The notes beneath the pieces were generated by a model that made no database searches, was not told where the DNA came from, and saw only the letters and a list, made by a program, of their open reading frames with translations. Positions 49,511-60,553 of a stretch of DNA of 64,000 nucleotides are shown piece by piece. The stretch's first letter is position 1, and every line of letters begins with the position of its first letter. The position numbers were made by a program, and so were the translations under genes. The DNA is from Blumeriella jaapii (taxonomy: Eukaryota > Ascomycota > Leotiomycetes > Helotiales > Drepanopezizaceae): positions 744,001 to 808,000 of the forward strand of contig VWND01000003.1 of assembly GCA_009599575.1 (NCBI GenBank), in the 5' to 3' direction.

Positions 49511-50099
49511 TTTATTTTTTGGATTCTGAATTAAAAAGCGATTCCGATTTCAGCGAATTCGACGACGATTTCGATTAAAGCGATTATATTTCTGAAAAAA
49601 AAAAATCTTTTGGAAAGGTTTGGAAATAACCGGACGATAATCCCGCTGTTGAAAGTATAATTTAAGTCGTGATTTTATTTATAACCGAAAAAAAGAAAGG
49701 TGTTTACAAAATTATTTACTAATTGTTTTATTGTTTTTATTGTTTATTGTTTTTTTTTTTATTATATATTGTTTTATTGTTTTTGTTTTGCTTTGCTTGT
49801 ATATAATTTAATTATTTCTGTTTTATATATATTATTTATTTTTGAGACCTTTTTTTATATTATTTGAGATATTTATTGTATTTTCTTTTGTTTAATTGTA
49901 TTTTTGTTTACTAAAACAAAAGCTTTGTATATGTTTGAGTTATATATCTGATACATTTATACCGCTCGCATATTTTACGAAAACTATTTTTTATATATTT
50001 TATTATTTGTTATTTTTTGTATTGTTTATTTTTTTCGTTGTTTTGGACGGGTGCTTATTTAAACAGTTATAATTTATTGAAAAAACAATATACGGATTT

Positions 50100-53000
50100 C
50101 CGTGATTTTTAAATATAAATATTTTATAGTTCCCGTACTTTTTTCCAGCTATTTTTTAATAAATATAATATATTTTTTTAATTAACGAATTTATCGATAT
50201 TATATCGTTTCCTAAGCAAAGCGTTGCCAAACCTAGCAAATTTATTTTTAATTTATTTTGGAACGGAATTATTATACGCAATCTTTTCGAATTTAAACAA
50301 ATATATAATACCGCTATTAAATTAATAAACAGTTTTCGTAAAAATATTTATAAAGCAATTCGATATGATAATTAAAAACGTCAACGAATTTTTATTCGAT
50401 TACGAAAGTTTCGTTAAAGCTGAATTCGTTCGCAAAAGCTTTGATTACGATAAATTTCTGCTGAATTACGATAATGCTTTAAAAGCTTTCGCCGAAGTAA
50501 AAAAAACTCGAAATAATAAAAAAAAAATAATAGACCGGGTTTTGCGCTTTTTGTTAAATCAACGAAAAAAAAATATTCAGAAATACGTTTTTAGCAAAAT
50601 CACCGGTGTTATTTTATTTCGGTATTTCGCTCGTTTTTTCGAAACTATTACTTTTATTAAAAAAAGAGTTTGGATATTAAACGCTTATATTTTCAAAGCG
50701 CAAGCTCTGAAAGCTAATAATCCAAAGGTCCGCAGATTCACAGGCTTTTTTATAGCTGTTTGTAAATTGGTCGACGACGTTATGCAATCGCTAGAAAAAG
50801 TTTTAATCGGTTGCGAAATTTTAAGTTTAATCTTTTTTTAAAGCAAAAGATTAAATATCGCTAAATGCGGCATTTTTATACCGAAGAAAAAAAACGACGC
50901 TATTTCGATATTTTAAATTTACGACGACGAAAAAAACGAAAAAGCTAATATTATTTTCGTTTAATTCGAAAAAATATACGCGGTAATAATTAATACTTTT
51001 AAAGCAGCTAAAACAATTCAGCGATTTTTATTTTTAATTGTCGAAAACGAATCAAAAAACGAAATTAAAAGCGTAATAGCAGATAATCGCTTATTCGAAT
51101 ACAAAAAGCTTATTATATTTATAAAAACAATTCCGAAGGAAATAAAAATAAAAAACGTAAAAAAGCGCGCCGATACTTCCGAAACTTTTTTTATTCGGAA
51201 AAGAAAACTATTTACGTCGTTAGCAAAAAAAGCATCGCGAATAAAAACAATCGGAAATCGACGCCGAGCTATAAGTTTTAAGCTAATTAATAAAAAACGC
51301 AACGATTTTACGAAATCAGATTTAAAAAACGCCGGCATTTCGAAAAAAAAAAACTTAAACGATTCTGAATCTGATTTTTCGAAATTAAATACGCAAATAT
51401 TAAAAACGCTTGCTGCGTTTAAAAACGTCGTACCGCCAATATTTCAGATTTTAATAAAAGCATTTAAGATTTCGATTATTATACGATTCGACCGAAAAAG
51501 CTTGAAAAAAAATATCGAAATTATCGCGAAAGAAATTACGCAAAAAATATAAAATTAAATTAATTTGTTTAAAACTTTCGTTTTCGACGACGAAACGATC
51601 TAGAAGTTTTATTTCGATACGTTTATATAAAAATTAAATAAATCCGTCAGCTTTTTTTCTTTTGCTTCGAACGAAAACTAAATTAAGCTTTTTTCGGAAA
51701 ATTGCAAATATAATATATTAAAGCAAATAAAAAAGATTTTTGAAAACGGTGATTTATTTTTATTCGAGCTTTTTTTCGCTAAAAAACTTCGATTTCTTAA
51801 TTTCGTTTTTACGAATAACGTTAACGCCAGAAAAGACGGCAAGTTTTGCTATTTTTACGTGCGCTATTATACGGCGTACTGCGATTTGATTATAAAAAAA
51901 ATTAACGTTATCGGCTTCGCTAATCGATTCGCTGTTATTAAAAATTCGGATTACGACGTATTCGAAATTAATTTTAATAATCAATTTATATTTCGACGAA
52001 AAACTGCGAGAATTATTTAAGCGCGTGCGAAGACTTACTTAGGCTACGCAAATTTTAAAATAGATTCTAAGGTTTTTAACGCGATTATAAAATTCGATTG
52101 AAACGTAAAAAAATAAAAGCTACGAGTATTTTCAAAAGCCGACTTTTCGGGTCTTTCGATTAAAAGTGTGTTTTAAAATCTATCTGAACTAAGCTGCGAA
52201 TTCGTTAATTACGTAAGGTTTCACAACGGAAAAAACAAGCTACTGCTGCATTTTATAAAAAAAAAAGTAGTTATATATAAGTATTATTTTCGACTGGTTA
52301 AAACTTAAAAAGCGCTTATAGTTTTTTTCGCTAATATGTTTTACAGTTTTATTTAATAAGCTTTTAAAATATATCCCGGCTTTTATTTCGTTGCTTTGAT
52401 TATCCGGAATTCTGAAAACTGCCGCTTCGTAGCATATTCTAACGTTTCGATCGCTTTAGGTTTCGTTGGTTCCGACCGTATTACAATTACAAAATTCGAT
52501 ATCGCCGATTTTTAAAAAAAGAAAAAAATCGAAAATCTTATCGACGCCATTTTCGATTATTACGTTTTACCTGCATTCGTATATAATTCGGAAATAATCG
52601 AAGCTTATTTACAATTATATTACGACGCTAAGCTAATTAAAACCATTTAGAAAGGTTTAGTTTTCTCGTATTTTAGCGCGTTTAAAATAATGGCTTCGGC
52701 TATTTTATCGGATTACGAAACCGAAAGCTACGGAATAGAAAATAAAATGACTTTTGTTAGCTTTTCGATTAAGCAAAAGGTTTTCGTTAGATTTAGAATC
52801 CAAAAAACCGACGGCGCGATGCTAGTTTATTCGAATAATTATACGGCGCAAAAATATAGAAACTATTTCGAAAACGACAATTCGATAAATAATCTGATAT
52901 TATTTGTATTGCGGCGAGAGCAATTACAGCATTTTCGGTGGTTTCGACTGCAAACGACTATTTCCGAACTATTTCGAGGAGTAGTTTTTTTTACAGGTTT

Positions 53001-53450
53001 CGAAGCTTTTTTAGAAGCATTCGTCGGTAAACAATCGTAGTCCGATTTATTAGTTTTACGCGAAGCAAAAGCGTTAATCGGTTTTAATTACGACGAACTA
53101 ATCGATTATTTCTACGATTTTAATATAAGATTTTTCAGCGCTTTTTGTAAAGCGTGAAATTACGTTTAAAAGCTGGAATTTATTATTTACGAAAAAAAGT
53201 CGTAGAAAGCATTCGTCGCGGCGACGCTTAATAATATTATCGACGAAAAGCGATTAGAACGTTCGTAAGTTTAAACGATATTTCGATTGATATTTCATCG
53301 AGCCATTTTTTAAAAAAGCAGAATAAACAAAATGATTTAAACGATAAGCGAAACGCTATTCCTTCGCAAAAGCCAATAGCAAAAAGGCCAAAAACGGGTT
53401 AAAAGACCGAAAGAATATAAAGCTAAGGAGTTCGGTTTTTAATTGATTGG
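50100..53450 (+). pseudogene. Unidentified long coding-like region between integrase and 3' LTR
   Basis: Function not recognised. Plus-strand frames stay open for long stretches despite heavy RIP (50365-50841, about 51000-51550, 51700-52020, 52690-53040), broken mainly by TAA/TAG. Pieces include a Lys-rich N-terminal region, FFAKKLRFLNFVFTNNVNAR with KFCYFYVRYY, RLVKT...IALGFVGSDRITITKF, and RREQLQHFRWFRL. No membrane segments suggest an envelope, and no nuclease or helicase motif is visible. It may be one original protein of about 900-1000 residues. Confidence 0.5.
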
Positions 53451-53548
53451 TTTTTAAATTATATAAGATAAACTAAATTGCATTTATTAAAATTATATTT
53501 TTTTTTAATCGTAATTAAAAACGATTACGTATATTATTTAAAACAGAA

Positions 53549-53815
53549 TGTAAAACGGTAATATTTTGTATTAATAAAAATTAGTAGTTTTAGCTATAGT
53601 CGAGATATGGATCCTTTCGAGACTTTCTGCCATTGACTATTTTTAACAGGTATAAGAGCAAAGCATCCCCTTAGATAGTATTATAAGCACGCAGTTCAAT
53701 TTATACTTTTATTTATTTTTCTTTTCTTTTCTACAGTTTTTTCTAGGGATTCCCTAGACTATTTTACCTACCGATATGTGGCCGTATCAGTCTGGTTTTC
53801 CTATTTACTTTTATA
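53549..53815 (+). repeat. 3' LTR of the Gypsy element
   Basis: 267 bp, begins TG and ends TA (CA changed). I count about 34 differences from the 5' LTR, all transitions, no gaps. Confidence 0.95.
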
Positions 53816-53819
53816 TTAC

Positions 53820-54200
53820 GTAGTTTAATATTTGTTAAATATAGCTTTGTTTATATACGTTAAAAATAAAATATATATTTACGTTTAGCTAAAACAGGTT
53901 TTTGCTATTAATTAATCGTCGTTATTATAAATTAAGTTTTGCGCTTTTTCGGATATAAATTAGTATTTTAAAACGTATTCGTTCGAAGATTTTTTTTTCG
54001 ATTTCGTTTTATAAATCGATCGGTATATATAAATCGTATAACGGATAGTTTTATGTTTTAATCCTCGAAGCGTTCTAGAATTTTTACACGCAAATCACGT
54101 TTATACGCTTTGTATCGTATAAATACAAAAACGTAATATGCTTCGGTTATTCTTTTTAAACGTTTGCCCAGCAAATATTAAAATTTGTTTTGGATTTTCG
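53820..54200 (-). pseudogene. LINE endonuclease domain, N-terminal half
   Basis: The minus frame gives a CWAN block, PKHITFLY, RINVICV (the position where family members carry VQEPW), a HPxY-like LYDLYIPIDLW, RIRFKILIYIRKSA, and NLFxLNVN. It stops at the Gypsy insertion and continues at 42513. Confidence 0.8.
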
Positions 54201-54399
54201 ATTGCGGAATTTTTCGCGTTGCTTATAAAAGTGTTTTATTATTAAAAAATAAAAATATTAGTATCGATATTTATTTTTTTTAACTCGTTTGCGAAAGCTT
54301 AAAACTTATTTCGTAGCTGATTCGATAAAAACGGATAGATTGCTTTTAACGAAATAAAAAAAAGCGTGCTTTGCGAAAAAGCTACGAAAACCGTATCGT

Positions 54400-56000
54400 C
54401 GAAAATCGAATATATTTTTCGGCCAAAATGCTAAATATTTAACGATTATTTTAAAACTAAGTTCCGGATTAAACGGCTCGAAAAAGTTACGTTTAGCGTT
54501 ATAGCCGCGGCGAAAATAATAGTTAAAAGCGCGGTGGTTTTTTGTTCGTATGTTATTACGGCGTTTTCGCGTTTTTTTTTTCGGCCCGCGTTATTAAAAA
54601 CCGAATTATTATTATTTGAAAAAATAAAAGCTTTAGTAATAAAAATAACCGCGATCGAATAAGCCGCTTTTTTTAATCGCCGGACAGCTTTTAATTTCTT
54701 TTTAATTAGTCGTATTATTTTACCGTTTACGCGGCGAAAAGCCGTAAAATAATATAAATAATCCGCAGCGTATAATTTATAACAGTTCGCGTATTATAAA
54801 ACTGTTTTGCAATTAAAACCAATCGAGCTATCGTAGTTTTATATTCGGTTATTATAATAATTGCAGCGAGCGTATCGAATGCAAACTAATAAATTGCAAA
54901 AGCTTTGGCATTTAAAGTCGTGGCGAAGTATAGCCGGTTTTTTGTCGATAAGCTTGGCTTAAGCGTTGACGCCGAAAAAAGTAAAGCTTTTAACTAATTA
55001 TAAAAAAAAAAAAATTCAAGTTTGCTTGCTTATAGCTAAATTCGCTTCGTATCGAAAAAAACGCGTATTAATCGGTTTGATTTTAATTTAAATAAAAATT
55101 TCGTTTTTTTTATATATTTTAAACAATAAAAAACGTCGCCGAATAGCTCCGGAACCGTGGCTAAAACGTTTTTGTACCGCGTAGTTATATTATTTCTTCG
55201 AAATGCGTACGGCGGTGGCTTCGAATACTTTGCGAAAAACTTCGACGCTTTTTTAAATAATAAAAAAGTTTCTGATTTTTAAATCGATTAAATAAAAAGC
55301 CCAGCTTATTTTCGTAAGCGTTAAGTTTTTAATTGCGTTTTTCGTTAGGCCCGATATAAACTTCGCGATTTTTTGCTTAAAAACGAAAATGTTAAATTTG
55401 TTTAGCAAAATGCTTTTCGCCGACGTAATTAAAAAACGATGATTTTATCGAATTTTTGCTAGCTAATTTTCGGTAAATAAATTTAAAAAAACGCGTAAAA
55501 TTCCGCTAATAAACGAACGCGTTTGTTATTATAGTTTTTTAGCGATGGTCGATTTTAATTTCTCGGAATTTGTTAAAGTTTTTAAGATTTTTCGTAAAAT
55601 TCGGTCTGCTTAAATAATTAATTTAACAAAAAAAAAAAAAAGGTCGATGCTGCCTGGTAAAGCGGCGAAAAAAATAATAAAAGCGCGGATTTGCAAAAAG
55701 GAAATAAAGCTTTTTGCAAGCTTTTCGGCGTATTATCGCGCTTCAGGCTTTTTTTGCTAATTTACAACGCTGTCGGCAGCGGTCGCGAATTATATTTATA
55801 TTTTGCGGCGTATTTAAAACTGTCGGTCTGCTTTATCGAATTAGCTAATAATAGCCGACGTTGTAATAATAAATATTCGCGCTTCGTATTCTAAAGCGAA
55901 AAAAAAAAAAACGAATGCTAAAAACATTCGTTTGCTTTTTTTTTTTAAAATGCAAATTCAATTGAAACGGTAAGATTACGTTTATAAAACGAATATACAA
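54400..56000 (-). pseudogene. LINE ORF1 (gag-like) remnant
   Basis: Minus-strand frame with many stops upstream of the endonuclease. It is Lys/Arg-rich with one R-x-KTRKRR run at about 54550-54570. Assigned mainly by position; homology is weak. Confidence 0.5.
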
Positions 56001-56437
56001 TTCGTCGTAATCGTGGTCGTGGTCGTCGGACGACCGACCGAAAAAAAGTGAAAGGAATTATTTCGCGAGCTGCACGGCGAACGCGACGAACTTTCGAGCT
56101 GATTCCTCGAGATTCGGAAAGAAACGAGTTTTTTCCGAATCGAATGCAATAAATTTGATAATTGTTGCGAACAAAAAGTAGAATCCGTGTATGTTGTGAA
56201 AAATGAAATTTGTAGCGAAGGGAATACAAAAGAAAATAAACGCTATTAAGGCTGCAAATGGGTGGTATTTCAAATACTGGTTGAAATCGAATATTCTTTC
56301 GATTCTCAGCTTTAATTTAAGCTATTTGTATTTGAAATCTATTAATTAATGGTGGAGTTATGAAATTGTAAAAGTAGAAGAATTTTGTTAGGGTAACGAC
56401 TATTTATTGACGCGCACATTCATATGTCCACCCACTG

Positions 56438-56823
56438 CATAATAGCATTATCTGGCGGGGTCTTCCGCAGATAACATGCAAATGCTAATAAGGCGGCTAT
56501 TCGAACAAAGGAAGATACGATTGCAACGGGTAGAAACTGGGTAGCAATTACTCCGCTCACGCTAGCTACTGTATTTGGAAAGCTGGTTCCATGAATAGTA
56601 CTGTACTACGTCCGCTACGTACAGCGATTGCTGTACAACAGAAAGCGGATTTATGCCACACACGCATTTTTTTTGCCAACTTCCAACGATTGAAAAGACC
56701 CTCTGCGTAATGTACAAGTAGCCCGCCAGCCAGCGTTGAACAAGCGTCATCTCTATCAGCCAGCGTTGTATCATTTCGCACGCACCGCAATTCGTTATCC
56801 CCCCACCAAGCGACCTCTTACAA
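56438..56823. other. Intergenic, 3' of the RING gene
   Basis: 386 bp; no gene. TACTGTA at 56569-56575 and TACTGTACTA at 56599-56608. Confidence 0.6.
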
Positions 56824-59800
56824 TCACCCCCACCTCGCGCCCTCCCTTTCAGCCTCTAACCTCGCAATCCTTGCCTCCTCGTCCTCCCCGCCCCGTCGTC
56901 CCTTTCGCCCCTTCTTCCCAGTGCGCACGCGATTCTCAACCCCCTCATCGCCCTCATCTCGACTCCTCTTCCTCGCAGATCTGCCGCCACCAGCCAGCCC
57001 AGCGATCCGCTGTGCTTCCTTCAGCAGACGCTCTCGGTTGCGCGCCTCGCGCTCAAGCTCGTGCGGGTCCTTGGTCGGTGGGACTACGGGTAAAGCTTTG
57101 GATTTTGAAGCTTGGGACGAGGACGGGTCTTTGGCCTTCGTGGAGTCGCGACGTGAGGATGATTCATGGCGGGACTCTTCGCGGTGGTGACGGCTGCTGC
57201 TAGACCTGTCCTTCGACTTCTCATGAGCATAATCCCGACCCCTTGATGAAGGCCGGTCCCGTGAGATGGAAGTGATAGTAGAGCGACGGTCTTGGCGGGG
57301 ACCGGTAGGAATGCTCTTCTGCACGCCCTCCAATGTCGATTTGCGGCGGGCACTGGCACCTTTGATCTCGAGACCGTTGGTGACTATCGAGGTGCGCCGG
57401 GATTTGGGCTCCAGAGGGGTGTTGAGTGGAGTAGTGTCGACGTCGGATTTAGGTTGGGGCTGAACTTGGGACTCACGGTCTTCGGAATGGTGGCGGCTGT
57501 GGCGATGTTTATGCTCGCGGTCCCTGTCCCTATCTCGCGAAAGGTCCCTCTCGTCGTTTCGACTTCTGTGTGACGAGCGGTACTTGTGTGAAGATGAGGA
57601 CTTGGGCTCTCTTTCGCCGTCCCGCTCGTGATGTTTGTCTCTCTCGCGTCGACTGCGGTGGCTTGAACGCTTGGATTCCGAGGGCGAGGCGGACCTCGAT
57701 CTATCTCCTTTCCCAACTTCGCCTCTTCCATCCTCGTGCTTCTCTCCCGTCTGGTCGGCAGCAGCATCTTCTTCTTCTCTGCGACGGCGGCGCTCTCTCC
57801 GACGCTCCCGACGTCTCTCCGTCTCCTTTTCGTCTTCACTAGGCTCAGGGGAACGGTAGCGATGTCTCCTGCTCTCACGGTCTCGGCTTCGTGATCTTTT
57901 CCGCTCACTCCGATCCCTTGATCTCGACCTCTCTCTCTCTCTGTCTCTGGATGGAGATCTAGTTCGCTCTTTCTCTCTCTCTCCCTTCTCTGGAGCTTCG
58001 GCAGCAACGCTCGCGCTCACACTGCCACTCGGCCTCGAGCTTGCCCGACCAGCAATCGAGAATCCTTGGGTGCGCAAACCAGAGAGACCTGTATTAGGCA
58101 GTCCTTGGCGCATCGCCTTGGGACCCGTGGGGGCATTGATGGGGACATCAACAGGCTTCACAAAAGGAGGCGGCATGAAACCAGCACCAGGTCCTCCAAA
58201 CGCATGGCCCTGGGCATAACCGCCGCCAAAACCACCCGCATAGGCATCAGCCTGGCCAGAATACTGATACGAATTTACATCGTCCAAGGTCTGTATGGGC
58301 ATCGGGCCAGCGTTCTCTGGAATCGAAGACTCGGTTGGGACTGCACTCGCGGCTACATCAGGCTTGGCTCCATCTTCAGCTGTAGCTCCCGCCTCCTTCA
58401 CGGCGTTTTCATCTTCGACAGGCTTCGTCGTGGGCTCCGCGGGTGCGGTTTCGGGGCGTATTTCTCTGCCATATTCGTCGACGTTTCCTGCTTCCGTCTT
58501 GGGCCCAGTCGTGGCCAGCCCGGTATCACTAACGGGTCCTGTGGATAGTTGCTGGGCCGAGTTGAATACCTGTGGCAATTGGTGTGAGAAGGCTTCATTG
58601 TGGCCTTGGCCGTAACCACCTCCACGATTGAAGCCCCCACGGCCCCTACCACGGCCCCGGAAGGAGCCGAAGTCGTTCTGGTAGTTGTTGTTGTACTGAT
58701 TAGGTCCAGCGTAACTGTTACCTTGGTTAAAACCTGTTGTTTGGGAAGAGTATCCAGAGTTATTAGCTCCATATTCACCGTGGCCCATGCTGGCGGCAGT
58801 ATGATTGAAATTATTGCCGACATTCCAATTTTGTTGACCGTTCCAATTATGAAACCCTTGTCCAGCACCCCCATCGAACCCCATTCCCATTCCCATACCG
58901 TTCATCCCTCCTCCGTATCCACCATTCATGAACATGTTTTGCATCGTCATCGGATCCATACCCATGCCCGGCATACCTGCTAAATCGTTAGTCATTGCGA
59001 CTGGCAGACATGTGAATCCTTACCCATCATGGAGAAGTTGCCGAATCCGCCGGGCGCCATGCCATTTTGCATGGCCATCATCATTTGCATCTGATTGAGA
59101 TCCCCTCCAAAACCAATGCCGGGGAAGCCTCCAGCGGCAGCTTGGTCGAAGCCGAAGCCGGCGCCAAAGCCGGGCGTTTGTGCCATGCCTTGTGCATTGA
59201 TTTGGCCCTTGCTCTCCTCCCCGTTCTCTCCCGGGACACCTTCGGTCGCATTGTCAGTATTGGCGGTGGTTTCCTGGCCCGGCGCGATCTCCTAAGCATC
59301 TCTTAGCACAGACTTGACATGGCGACACCGACGAAACTTACTTCGATTGAGGGCTGAGGAACATCCTGCTGAGTTTCTGTCAGCGCTTCAGAGCCTTCTG
59401 GTCTCGTAGCTTCCGGTTCCAGCGGGCCCGCAGGCGTCTCCTCAGTTGCGATTTCTTCCGCAGCTTCCGCCTCTTTGCTGGGTTGTGCTACAGCCTCCGC
59501 CACCGGTGTGGGGATTTCCACCAGGGGAGCTGGCGTTACCGCGGCCGGTGACTTCTTCTCTTCCTTTACGCGCACAGCCTCTCGCTTCTTCTCCTCTGTT
59601 CGCAGGAAGACCTTGATCGTCGTGCGCAAAGACTTGTGGGGCTTGCAGTCTTCCGCCGCCACGGGGGTATGTTCGCAGACCGGACAGGAGGAAGGTAGCG
59701 TTGACTGGCCTACGACACGCGCTGTTAGAGGCCCGCTGGTGGAGATGGAGGATGGCATGGGGCACTCACAAGTCTCGCAAATCGCCTGGTCGCAGCACGG

Positions 59801-59970
59801 GAGACGGAACGCGTTGATAGCCAACTTGCTGCAGATCGCGCACCTAAGCTTGATGGGAATCTCGGCTTGGGCAAGAGAGCTGTGGCTTGGTTAGCAGAGA
59901 CAAGTTGAGATCTCTCCTCCACGCGGACTGACTTGATAAGCTCTGTCTGAGCTGCGGTCGGTGCTGCCAT
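56824..59970 (-). CDS. RING protein with Gly-rich and RS-like regions (RBBP6/Mpe1-type RING)
   Basis: Five exons (59970-59933, 59879-59770, 59709-59342, 59291-59024, 58979-56824; introns 53, 60, 50 and 44 bp) give 979 residues. The RING is at the very N-terminus: Cys at 26, 29, 41, 42, 47, 50, 58 and 61, an all-Cys (C4C4) pattern with the PCC core seen in RBBP6 and Mpe1. It is followed by a Glu/Ala/Pro-rich linker, a Gly/Met/Asn-rich region (about 220-300) with an RGRGRGRGG box, a Pro/Gly linker, and a long Arg/Ser/Glu-rich RS-like C-terminus ending in basic repeats. This suggests a nuclear RNA-linked E3 ligase, perhaps in 3'-end processing or splicing. The N-terminal DWNN domain and zinc knuckle of Mpe1 are absent, so it is a different protein. 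Confidence 0.85.
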
Positions 59971-60553
59971 GGTGTTGTTGTTGCTCGCGCGAGCTGATGA
60001 ACAGGAGGAAGAGGATGTCGCGAGATTCTATACCATGGTCGGAGGAGGGGAGGGACGGGTGCGGCAGGTGCAAGCTGAGGCCGAAATCAAGTGGGAGCTT
60101 CCAGAAAGGTGAATCACGGTGGTTTGGTCGGTTTCGTGGTTTGCGCAAAATTCGAGGTTTTACGTTGGATCGCGTCAATCTCGGGTGCCAAATTTAGCGC
60201 CAGTCACGAGACGCGAGTGAATAGCACAACATGCCAGAGCCGAGGTTTTGATCGTCAACATGGTATGCTCCCGAGATGAGAGTGATACTTGGCCGGTTGC
60301 TAAGATGCTGAATGGTTGCTAGGATGCTGAAGAGGTTTTTGGTTTGGGTACGAACCTGGCGATACTAGGGACGACGCCGGACTGTCGACGCGCTTCATCA
60401 AATGAAGCTTCTCTGCCTAGAAGCTAAGCTAGGAGATCATCATGTCATCCATTGATCAACAAGAGCCTCTTTTCCTCCCCCAATTGCCGGCTTCAACTCA
60501 CTTGAGGCTGTGTCTTTGCAACTCCTCCCAGCGGGACGGGCGACTCTTCAACC
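59971..60553. promoter_or_regulatory. Bidirectional promoter region RING gene / Say1-like hydrolase
   Basis: 583 bp between divergent starts. Holds two copies of a 19-bp repeat GGTTGCTAnGATGCTGAAn at about 60293-60331. Confidence 0.5.

Larger units (their letters stand above)
42514..53815 (+). mobile_element. Ty3/Gypsy LTR retrotransposon, 11.3 kb, RIP-degraded
   Basis: Two 267-bp LTRs and a TTAC target duplication (42510-42513 and 53816-53819). Domain order on the plus strand is gag, protease, reverse transcriptase, RNase H, integrase, which defines Ty3/Gypsy. About 3 kb of further coding-like sequence lies between integrase and the 3' LTR. It is inserted in the endonuclease region of the Tad1-like LINE. 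Almost every long frame is broken by stops made by C-to-T or G-to-A changes. Confidence 0.93.
38568..56212 (-). mobile_element. Tad1-like LINE (non-LTR retrotransposon), RIP-degraded, interrupted by a Gypsy element
   Basis: Inserted in the MITE with a 14-bp target duplication (TAGCGAAGGGAATA at 38554-38567 and 56213-56226). Without the Gypsy insertion it is about 6.34 kb. Reading on the minus strand from the right: a gag-like ORF1, an apurinic-type endonuclease, reverse transcriptase, RNase H and a C-terminal Cys-rich motif, then a 3' UTR ending in a TAC trinucleotide tail at 38568-38583. Frames are broken by many TAA/TAG stops. The order and residues match the Tad1 clade of filamentous fungi. 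Confidence 0.9.
38184..56437. mobile_element. MITE family 1 copy split by nested retrotransposons
   Basis: Left piece 38184-38567 and right piece 56227-56437 match, in reverse order, the right and left parts of the intact MITE at 4092-4686. Both termini carry the CAGT...GTGGACACATG terminal repeats. The left flank is TA; the right flank is CA, consistent with one changed base. The two pieces total 595 bp, the same as the intact copy, so nothing was lost when the LINE inserted. Confidence 0.92.

Noticed and set aside
53820..56212. Separate transposon right of the Gypsy element
   Set aside because: Its endonuclease frame continues at 42513, so it is the 5' half of the same LINE.
38184..56437. 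Regional centromere (18-kb A+T-rich block)
   Set aside because: The block is fully explained by nested, RIP-mutated transposons with clear ends; one such block is no evidence for a centromere.
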